Below are positions 52,906 to 59,388 of a DNA stretch of 59,388 nucleotides, one piece after another. The notes below the pieces were generated by a model, which was given only the letters and a program-made list of their open reading frames with translations, was not told the DNA's origin and searched no databases. Where the stretch lies: positions 1-59,388 of the forward strand of contig JBNLCC010000024.1 in the NCBI GenBank assembly GCA_050303615.1, in the 5' to 3' direction. A program made the translations under genes and the position numbers. Within the stretch, counting starts at the first letter, position 1. Each line of letters opens with the position of its first letter. The DNA is from CAZDXJ01 sp050303615. Lineage in GTDB: Bacteria > Pseudomonadota > Gammaproteobacteria > Methylococcales > Methylomonadaceae.

Positions 52906-53435
52906 TGAGCGAAATAGCAACGTTGGCAAGGCCTTATGCGGAAGCTGTTTTCAAGCGTGCCAAAGAGTCTGATGCAACTGCCAAGTGGTCGGAAATGCTC
53001 GGGTTTCTGTCAGCTGTAATGCAGGACAAAGAAATCGCGGCGGCATCCGGAAATCCGAAAATCAGCCGGCAACGATTGACCGCGCTGTTATTGGATATCT
53101 GTGCGGGACAGGTGAATGACGAAGGTGTTAACTTCGTAAAACTCCTTGTCCAAAACGGCAGGCTGTCATTAGTGCCTCATATTGCAAAGCTGTATGAACA
53201 GTACAAAGCCGACGACGAAGGCTATGTCGATGTTGATGTGTTGACGGCATTTTCTTTTAGTGATGAACAACAAAAGCAAATTGCCGAATCGCTGGAAAAA
53301 ACACTGAACAAAAAAGTGCATATTAACGTGGCAATAGACAAGTCATTGATTGGCGGCGTGTTGATACGTGCAGGTGACCGAGTGATCGACGGATCCATTA
53401 AAGGCCAGCTTCAACAATTAGCGAAACGGCTCTAA
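52905..53435 (+). CDS. atpH: ATP synthase F1 subunit delta
   Basis: A 176-residue stator subunit joining the b dimer to the top of F1. It opens with IATLARPYAEAVFKRA, and ends with the conserved beta-rich part containing DKSLIGGVLIRAGDRVIDGSIKGQL. Same length as in E. coli (177). Overlaps atpF by one base and precedes atpA by 23 bases. Confidence 0.95.
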   Translation: MSEIATLARPYAEAVFKRAKESDATAKWSEMLGFLSAVMQDKEIAAASGNPKISRQRLTALLLDICAGQVNDEGVNFVKLLVQNGRLSLVPHIAKLYEQYKADDEGYVDVDVLTAFSFSDEQQKQIAESLEKTLNKKVHINVAIDKSLIGGVLIRAGDRVIDGSIKGQLQQLAKRL

Positions 53436-53458
53436 ACGGCTGGAGTGAGAAATATAAC

Positions 53459-55000
53459 ATGCAATTAAACCCATCTGAAATAAGTGATCTTATCAAGAAA
53501 AAGATCGAAAATTTCGACTTGAGTGTCGAAGCGCATACCGAAGGTACCGTGGTCAGCGTAACGGACGGTATCGTAAGAATTCATGGATTATCTGAAGCTA
53601 TGCAGGGCGAAATGCTCGAGTTTCCGGGTAATACCTATGGCATGGCCCTCAACTTGGAAAGAGATTCGGTCGGTGCGGTGATATTGGGAGCTTACGAGCA
53701 TATCACCGAAGGCGATACGGTCAAATGCACCGGTAAAATTCTGGAAGTACCTGTCGGCGAATCCCTGCTCGGGCGTGTTGTCGATGCTTTGGGGAATCCG
53801 ATAGACGGAAAGGGTGCGGTTGATTCGAACCAATCGTCGCCGATAGAAAAAATCGCTCCCGGCGTCATTGCACGCCAATCTGTTGACCAACCGGTGCAGA
53901 CCGGCTTGAAATCGATCGACTCGATGATTCCTATCGGCCGGGGACAAAGAGAGCTGATTATCGGCGACCGGCAGACCGGGAAAACCGCCATTGCCGTTGA
54001 TGCGATAATCAATCAAAAAGGTACCGGCATTAAGTGTATTTATGTTGCTATCGGTCAAAAACAATCCTCAATCGCCAATGTGGTTCGTAAACTGGAAGAG
54101 CACGGTGCGATGGAGCATACCATTGTGGTCGTTGCTTCCGCTTCAGAGTCGGCGGCGATGCAGTTTATTGCCCCCTATACGGGCTGTTCTATGGGAGAGT
54201 TCTTTAGGGATAAGGGTGAAGATGCCTTAATCATTTATGACGATTTGACCAAGCAAGCTTGGGCTTATCGGCAGGTATCGCTGCTGCTGCGCCGCCCACC
54301 TGGTCGTGAAGCTTACCCAGGTGATGTTTTCTACCTGCATTCCCGTTTACTGGAAAGAGCTGCCCGGATTAACGCTGTGGAAGTTGAAAAATTGACCGGC
54401 GGCAAAGTAACGGGAAAAACAGGCTCGCTTACTGCATTACCGATTATCGAAACGCAGGCCGGCGACGTTTCTGCATTCGTTCCGACCAACGTGATTTCCA
54501 TTACCGACGGACAGATCTTTTTAGAAACCGACTTGTTTAATGCCGGTATTCGTCCGGCGGTCAACGCCGGTTTATCGGTTTCGCGGGTCGGCGGTGCGGC
54601 GCAAACCAAAATCGTCAAAAAGCTCGGCGGCGGCATACGACTCGATTTGGCTCAATATCGTGAGTTGGCGGCTTTTGCACAGTTTGCATCCGATCTGGAT
54701 GAAAGCACACGTAAGCAGATTGAACGCGGACAACGAGTAACAGAGTTAATGAAACAAAATCAATATTCCCCTATGTCGGTTGCCCAAATGGCCGTGTCAT
54801 TGTTTGCCGCTAACGAAGGCTTTCTGGACAACGTCGAAGTCAGTAAAGTACGCGACTTTGAAGATGCATTGCAGTTATATATGAAATCGGATCAAGCTGA
54901 ATTAATGGACAAAATCAATGCTACCGGGGACTACAATGATGAAATTCAACAGGGTTTGAGGTCCGCCATCGAGAATTTCATTCAAAATCACAGCTGGTAA
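53459..55000 (+). CDS. atpA: ATP synthase F1 subunit alpha
   Basis: A 513-residue non-catalytic nucleotide-binding subunit. The P-loop reads GDRQTGKTAIAVDAI, followed by IYVAIGQKQSS and the PGREAYPGDVFYLHSRLLERAA segment. The arginine finger region SVSRVGGAAQTK is intact. The length equals E. coli AtpA (513). Confidence 0.97.
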   Translation: MQLNPSEISDLIKKKIENFDLSVEAHTEGTVVSVTDGIVRIHGLSEAMQGEMLEFPGNTYGMALNLERDSVGAVILGAYEHITEGDTVKCTGKILEVPVGESLLGRVVDALGNPIDGKGAVDSNQSSPIEKIAPGVIARQSVDQPVQTGLKSIDSMIPIGRGQRELIIGDRQTGKTAIAVDAIINQKGTGIKCIYVAIGQKQSSIANVVRKLEEHGAMEHTIVVVASASESAAMQFIAPYTGCSMGEFFRDKGEDALIIYDDLTKQAWAYRQVSLLLRRPPGREAYPGDVFYLHSRLLERAARINAVEVEKLTGGKVTGKTGSLTALPIIETQAGDVSAFVPTNVISITDGQIFLETDLFNAGIRPAVNAGLSVSRVGGAAQTKIVKKLGGGIRLDLAQYRELAAFAQFASDLDESTRKQIERGQRVTELMKQNQYSPMSVAQMAVSLFAANEGFLDNVEVSKVRDFEDALQLYMKSDQAELMDKINATGDYNDEIQQGLRSAIENFIQNHSW

Positions 55001-55011
55001 AAGGTCTACTT

Positions 55012-55875
55012 ATGGCAGTTGGTAAAGAAATACGCACTAAAATCGCGAGTATTAAAAATACTCAAAAGATTACCCGCGCAATGGAGATGGTTGCTGCGAG
55101 TAAAATGCGTAAGACTCAAAGCAAAATGCAGGCAACGCGCCCTTACTCGTTAAAAATTGCGCAAATGATTAAGCATTTGGCGCACGCCAATCCGGAATAC
55201 AAACATGAATTTCTGGTTAAGCGCGATGTGCAGCGGGTCGGTCTGGTCATTATTTCATCCGATCGAGGCCTGTGCGGCGGGTTGAATGCCAATCTGTTCA
55301 GAAAAACCATTGCGCAGCTGAAACAGTGGGACAGTGAAAACATCGGATTTGATATCTGCACGATCGGCACGAAAGGCTCCGTTTTTTTTAGCAATTTGGG
55401 TGCGAACGTCATCGGCCAAGCGACCAAGCTTGGTGATACACCGCACCTGGAAGACATCATCGGCATCATTAAAATCATGCTCGATGCTTATAGCGAAGGA
55501 AAAATAGACGAGTTATACGTCGTGTATAACGAATTTGTTAACACCATGACGCAAAAGCCCGCCATTCAAAAACTATTGCCGATCGTCGCCGAAGATATCG
55601 AAGAAGAGTTGAAAGGACATTGGGATTATTTATACGAACCCGATGCAAAAGAAGTTCTGGACGGATTGCTGACTCGCTATATTGAATCGATCATCTATCA
55701 GGGCTTGGTGGAAAACAATGCGTGTGAACAGGCCGCCAGAATGGTTGCGATGAAAAGTGCATCGGACAACGCCGGTAATCTTATCGAAGAATTGCAGCTT
55801 ATATACAACAAAGCAAGGCAGGCTGCGATTACGCAGGAAATTTCGGAAATCGTCGGCGGCGCAGCTGCTGTATAA
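55012..55875 (+). CDS. atpG: ATP synthase F1 subunit gamma
   Basis: A 287-residue rotor shaft. It begins with the coiled coil AVGKEIRTKIASIKNTQKIT and MEMVAASKMRK, contains ISSDRGLCGGLNANLF, and ends in the second helix with MVAMKSASDNAGNLIEELQL and a NKARQAAITQEI pattern. Length matches E. coli (287). Eleven bases after atpA. Confidence 0.96.
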   Translation: MAVGKEIRTKIASIKNTQKITRAMEMVAASKMRKTQSKMQATRPYSLKIAQMIKHLAHANPEYKHEFLVKRDVQRVGLVIISSDRGLCGGLNANLFRKTIAQLKQWDSENIGFDICTIGTKGSVFFSNLGANVIGQATKLGDTPHLEDIIGIIKIMLDAYSEGKIDELYVVYNEFVNTMTQKPAIQKLLPIVAEDIEEELKGHWDYLYEPDAKEVLDGLLTRYIESIIYQGLVENNACEQAARMVAMKSASDNAGNLIEELQLIYNKARQAAITQEISEIVGGAAAV

Positions 55876-55919
55876 GCAAGTAAAACGAATTGATAAAAAG
55901 TATTTAAGAGGACGAAACA

Positions 55920-57296
55920 ATGAGTTCGGGTAAAATCGTTCAAATTATCGGTGCGGTCGTTGACGTGGAATTTCCGCGTGAAGGCCTGCCGAAAGTATAT
56001 GACGCGCTGGACGTCGAGGGTACGGAAATCGTTTTGGAAGTTCAACAGCAATTGGGGGACGGCATTGTCAGAGCCATTGCAATGGGTTCTACTGACGGTT
56101 TAAGACGAGGATTGCAGGTATCCAACACCGGTGCGGCAATTTCTGTCCCGGTAGGCCAGGAAACATTGGGCCGCATTATGAATGTGCTCGGACAGCCCAT
56201 CGACGAAAAAGGCCCTATCGGTGAAAAAGAAAAATGGGTCATTCATCGCAAAGCGCCATCCTATGATGAGCAGGCGCCGGCGAATGAATTGCTGGAAACG
56301 GGCATCAAGGTAATTGACTTGGTCTGTCCGTTTGCCAAAGGCGGTAAAGTGGGCCTGTTCGGCGGTGCCGGGGTAGGTAAAACCGTTAATATGATGGAAT
56401 TGATCAGGAATATCGCGATCGAACACAGCGGTTTCTCGGTGTTTGCCGGTGTCGGTGAACGTACCCGTGAAGGCAACGACTTCTATCATGAAATGACCGA
56501 TTCCAATGTGATCGACAAGGTGTCGCTGGTCTACGGGCAGATGAACGAGCCGCCCGGCAACAGGTTGCGCGTGGCGCTGACCGGCCTGACCATGGCCGAA
56601 TATTTCCGTGAAGAAGGCAGAGACGTATTGTTTTTCGTGGATAACATTTACCGTTATACGCTGGCCGGAACGGAAGTTTCCGCGTTGCTGGGCCGTATGC
56701 CGTCGGCGGTGGGCTATCAGCCGAACCTCGCGGAGGAGATGGGTGTCCTGCAGGAGCGTATCACTTCCACCAAAACCGGTTCCATTACCTCGATTCAAGC
56801 CGTATACGTACCCGCTGACGATTTGACCGACCCGTCGCCGGCGACGACATTCGCCCACCTTGACGCCACCGTGGTATTGTCCCGCCAAATCGCCGAGTTG
56901 GGTATTTACCCGGCGGTTGACCCGCTGGATTCCACCAGCCGTCAGCTCGACCCGCTGGTCATCGGCCAGGAACATTACGATGTCGCCCGTAAAGTGCAGG
57001 GTACTTTGCAGCGCTATAAAGAGTTGCGCGACATTATCGCAATTTTGGGCATGGATGAATTGTCGGAAGAGGACAAATTGACCGTTTCCCGGGCGCGTAA
57101 AATCCAAAGATTCCTGTCGCAACCGTTCTTCGTTGCCGAGGTATTCACCGGCTCACCGGGCAAATATGTTCCGCTGAAAGATACCATTTCCGGATTTAAA
57201 GGAATCGTCGAAGGCGAATACGATGACATTCCGGAACAGGCTTTTTACATGGTCGGCACAATAGACGAAGCACTTGAAAAAGCCAAAAAGATGTAA
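55920..57296 (+). CDS. atpD: ATP synthase F1 subunit beta (catalytic)
   Basis: A 458-residue catalytic subunit. The P-loop GGAGVGKTVNMMELIRNIA, the catalytic glutamate in VGERTREGNDFYHEM, FFVDNIYRYTLAG and the DELSEED motif that contacts gamma are all present. Nearly identical in pattern and length to E. coli AtpD (460). AGAGG precedes the ATG. Confidence 0.97.
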   Translation: MSSGKIVQIIGAVVDVEFPREGLPKVYDALDVEGTEIVLEVQQQLGDGIVRAIAMGSTDGLRRGLQVSNTGAAISVPVGQETLGRIMNVLGQPIDEKGPIGEKEKWVIHRKAPSYDEQAPANELLETGIKVIDLVCPFAKGGKVGLFGGAGVGKTVNMMELIRNIAIEHSGFSVFAGVGERTREGNDFYHEMTDSNVIDKVSLVYGQMNEPPGNRLRVALTGLTMAEYFREEGRDVLFFVDNIYRYTLAGTEVSALLGRMPSAVGYQPNLAEEMGVLQERITSTKTGSITSIQAVYVPADDLTDPSPATTFAHLDATVVLSRQIAELGIYPAVDPLDSTSRQLDPLVIGQEHYDVARKVQGTLQRYKELRDIIAILGMDELSEEDKLTVSRARKIQRFLSQPFFVAEVFTGSPGKYVPLKDTISGFKGIVEGEYDDIPEQAFYMVGTIDEALEKAKKM

Positions 57297-57320
57297 GGCG
57301 GACAGCCATAGGTTATAATT

Positions 57321-57743
57321 ATGCCAATGACAATACATGTAGACATCGTCAGCGCGGAAAAGGAAATTTATTCCGGCCTGGCCGAAATGGTTTTTGCACC
57401 CGCCGAACTCGGCGAGGTTGGTATTGCGCCGCGCCATTCCCCTTATATCTCTAAACTGGTGCCGGGCGAGGTCCGCGTTAAGGTGAATGAAACGGAACAA
57501 TACCCGTTTTACGTGTCCGGCGGACTGATCGAGGTACAACCCCATCTGGTCACGATTCTGGCCGATACCGCAGTCCGGGCGAAGGATATCGACGAAGCGT
57601 CGGCATTGGAAGCCAAAGCCAGGGCCGAAGAACAACTGGCCGACAAATCCGGACAGATTGATTACGCTAAAGCCCAAGCGCAGTTGGCTGAAGCGGTCAT
57701 GCAGCTCAGGACGCTGGACAGATTGAGAAAACGAGGCGGTTGA
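57321..57743 (+). CDS. atpC: ATP synthase F1 subunit epsilon
   Basis: A 140-residue rotor subunit and intrinsic inhibitor. The N-terminal beta sandwich (HVDIVSAEKEIYSG, then GEVGIAPRHSPYISKLVPGEV) is followed by a two-helix C-terminus rich in Ala and Lys. Length as in E. coli (139). Last gene of the atp operon; the terminator starts 27 bases later. Confidence 0.95.
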   Translation: MPMTIHVDIVSAEKEIYSGLAEMVFAPAELGEVGIAPRHSPYISKLVPGEVRVKVNETEQYPFYVSGGLIEVQPHLVTILADTAVRAKDIDEASALEAKARAEEQLADKSGQIDYAKAQAQLAEAVMQLRTLDRLRKRGG

Positions 57744-57769
57744 CAAGTCATAATTTTTTACAGCCAAAG

Positions 57770-57816
57770 AAAGCCCGGTAATATGGTTTCGTCCCCATGT
57801 TGCCGGGCTTTTTTTA
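57770..57816 (+). terminator. Intrinsic terminator of the atp operon
   Basis: AAAGCCCGG (57770-57778) pairs with CCGGGCTTT (57803-57811), extended by a few loop-proximal bases, and is followed by a T-run to about 57816. It lies between atpC and glmU, so glmU needs its own promoter or readthrough. Confidence 0.9.
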
Positions 57817-57844
57817 TTGTCAATGTTTTTTGAAGGACTATACT

Positions 57845-59215
57845 ATGAACATTAAAACAATTATTCTGGCCGCGGGGCAAGGGACCCGCATGCGTTCCGC
57901 GTTACCCAAGGTATTGCATAAAATTGCCGGCAAAGCGCTGCTGCAGCATGTCTATGATACCTGCAGGCAACTAGAAAATAATGCAGTCAACATCGTCTAC
58001 GGGCATGGTGCCGAGATGGTGCTGAAGGAGCTGCAAACGCTGCAGGCAAACTGGATCGAACAAGCCGAGCAGTTGGGTACAGGCCATGCCGTGCAACACT
58101 GCATTGATTACATCGATGATGACGACAAGGTGCTTATTTTATATGGCGACGTGCCGCTGCTGCAGTTGGAAATCATGAACGCGCTGCTGCAAAAGGTGTC
58201 GGAGCGGACATTGGCGTTGCTGACCGTGCAATTGGCAAATCCGCAGGGCTACGGCCGCATCGTCAGGGGGGCGGATGGGCAGGTAAACCGGATTGTCGAA
58301 GAAAAAGACGCCACCGACGACATAAAACAGATAAACGAAGTCAATACCGGCATCATGGCTGTCAATGGCAAACGATTAAAGCAATGGCTGGCGCAACTGC
58401 AAAACAACAATGCCCAACAGGAATACTACCTCACCGACGTTATCGAAATGGCGGTAGAGGACGGAGTCAGCGTGTCCACCGTTGCGGCAGGCAGTATTGA
58501 CGACGTGTTAGGCATTAATGACCGGGTCCAGTTAAGCCATTTGGAGCGCGTTTTCCAACAACGCCAAGCGGAACAGCTAATGCGGCAGGGCGTCACGCTA
58601 TATGATCCGAACCGTTTCGATTTACGGGGCCGCATCGAGCAAATCGGCAGTGATGTCGAGATCGACATCAACGTGATCCTGGAAGGGGAGATTCGGATAG
58701 GCAACAATGTCAAAATCGGAGCTAATACGATTATCCGCAACGCAACAATCGAAGATGATGTGGAAATCCTGCCGAACTGTGTCATCGAAAATGCCCGCGT
58801 GGGCGGCGCCAGCCGCATCGGGCCGTTTGCCCGCCTGCGGCCCGAGACCGCATTGGGGCGCAATGTGCATATCGGCAATTTCGTCGAAATTAAAAAATCC
58901 ACGGTGGCCGACAGCAGCAAAATCAACCATCTTAGCTATGTTGGTGACGCGGATGTGGGCAGCAAAGTAAATATCGGTGCGGGCACCATTACCTGTAACT
59001 ACGACGGCGTCAATAAATTCCGCACCGTCATCGGCGACGGTGCCTTTATCGGTTCCAATACGCAACTGGTGGCGCCGGTAACGGTTGGCGACAACGCCAC
59101 GATCGGAGCAGGATCGACCATCACCAAAGATGCGCCCGCGGAACAACTGACGCTGGCACGCAACCGACAGACAACGGTAAAAGGATGGCATAGACCGACT
59201 AAACGGGAGCAATAA
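57845..59215 (+). CDS. glmU: Bifunctional GlcNAc-1-P uridyltransferase / GlcN-1-P acetyltransferase
   Basis: A 456-residue enzyme making UDP-GlcNAc for peptidoglycan and LPS. The N-terminal pyrophosphorylase has LAAGQGTRMRSALPKVLHKI, EQLGTGHAVQ and LYGDVPLL. The C-terminal left-handed beta-helix acetyltransferase has many hexapeptide turns (VKIGANTIIRN, IGNFVEIKKS, NIGAGTITCNYDG). Length equals E. coli GlmU (456). The frame opens upstream at 57797 inside the atp terminator; the ATG at 57845 after GAAGGA is the start. One base separates it from glmS. Confidence 0.96.
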   Translation: MNIKTIILAAGQGTRMRSALPKVLHKIAGKALLQHVYDTCRQLENNAVNIVYGHGAEMVLKELQTLQANWIEQAEQLGTGHAVQHCIDYIDDDDKVLILYGDVPLLQLEIMNALLQKVSERTLALLTVQLANPQGYGRIVRGADGQVNRIVEEKDATDDIKQINEVNTGIMAVNGKRLKQWLAQLQNNNAQQEYYLTDVIEMAVEDGVSVSTVAAGSIDDVLGINDRVQLSHLERVFQQRQAEQLMRQGVTLYDPNRFDLRGRIEQIGSDVEIDINVILEGEIRIGNNVKIGANTIIRNATIEDDVEILPNCVIENARVGGASRIGPFARLRPETALGRNVHIGNFVEIKKSTVADSSKINHLSYVGDADVGSKVNIGAGTITCNYDGVNKFRTVIGDGAFIGSNTQLVAPVTVGDNATIGAGSTITKDAPAEQLTLARNRQTTVKGWHRPTKREQ

Positions 59216-59216
59216 T

Positions 59217-59388
59217 ATGTGCGGAATTGTAGGCGCGGTGGCACAAAGAAACGTCGTGCCGATACTATTGGAAGGACTGAAACGGCTCGAATACCGCGGC
59301 TACGATTCTGCCGGGATAGCGGTCGTCGAGCACGATGCCATTCACCGGCGCAGGCAGGTCGGTAAAGTCGCAGGACTGGAAGCGCTGA
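59217..59388 (+). CDS. glmS: Glucosamine-6-phosphate synthase GlmS (partial, N-terminal end)
   Basis: The first 57 codons before the right edge. MCGIVGAVAQRN places the catalytic Cys2 of the glutaminase domain right after the initiator Met, and LKRLEYRGYDSAGIAV is the classical GlmS segment. It makes GlcN-6-P from fructose-6-P and glutamine, feeding GlmU next door. The start lies one base after the glmU stop. No glmS ribozyme is seen, as expected outside Firmicutes. Confidence 0.95.
   Translation, partial: MCGIVGAVAQRNVVPILLEGLKRLEYRGYDSAGIAVVEHDAIHRRRQVGKVAGLEAL

Noticed and set aside
1..59388. CRISPR arrays, tRNA/rRNA genes, insertion sequences, prophage
   Set aside because: No regularly spaced repeats, tRNA-like cloverleaf sequence, transposase or phage genes were recognised in reading both strands.

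Overview
The window is a gammaproteobacterial chromosome segment of moderate GC content. Gene order supports this: pepP-ubiH-ubiI, bamD divergent from rluD-pgeF, pilS-pilR, and mnmG-rsmG-parA-parB-atpIBEFHAGDC-glmU-glmS. A wrecked nifH, long-form PstC/PstA permeases and a moxR-DUF58-transglutaminase operon would fit a Methylococcales-type methanotroph. No methane-oxidation marker gene is present, so that placement is inference. Almost every base lies in an intact housekeeping gene. I see no tRNA, rRNA, insertion sequence, prophage or CRISPR array.

Left end (1-5.5 kb), the accessory part: the tail of a VanB-type oxidoreductase is followed by a beta-carbonic anhydrase-fold enzyme of the carbonyl sulfide hydrolase-like branch, an FmdB zinc ribbon and a sigma-54 activator with a cysteine-rich MetOD1 sensor domain. 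A near-consensus sigma-54 promoter and an upstream dyad precede the enzyme gene, which suggests a self-contained sensing and response unit. Next to it lies a nifH pseudogene reduced to its P-loop end joined to its C-terminal end. A PPOX-family flavoprotein and a methyltransferase follow.

Middle (5.5-25 kb): gamma-class carbonic anhydrase; an SPFH-SHOCT protein with a zinc-ribbon partner; a 606-residue unknown; prlC-ubiD with a clear terminator; pepP-ubiH-ubiI (peptide turnover and ubiquinone hydroxylations); pilS-pilR; and sucC-sucD-nadE (TCA cycle and NAD synthesis).

25-32 kb: a complete Pst phosphate-uptake locus (pstS, pstC, pstA, pstB, phoU) behind a phased array of Pho-box heptamers. 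32-46 kb: outer-membrane assembly (bamD), 23S pseudouridylation (rluD), peptidoglycan editing (pgeF), a ZIP metal transporter, a TetR regulator, a periplasmic protease, a dual GGDEF-EAL protein, moxR-DUF58-tgpA, a DksA/TraR-type protein and an MscS-type channel.

Right end (46-59 kb): the classical origin-proximal block of tRNA and rRNA modification, chromosome partitioning, the whole F1Fo ATP synthase operon closed by a strong terminator, and the UDP-GlcNAc genes glmU and glmS (cut by the window edge).
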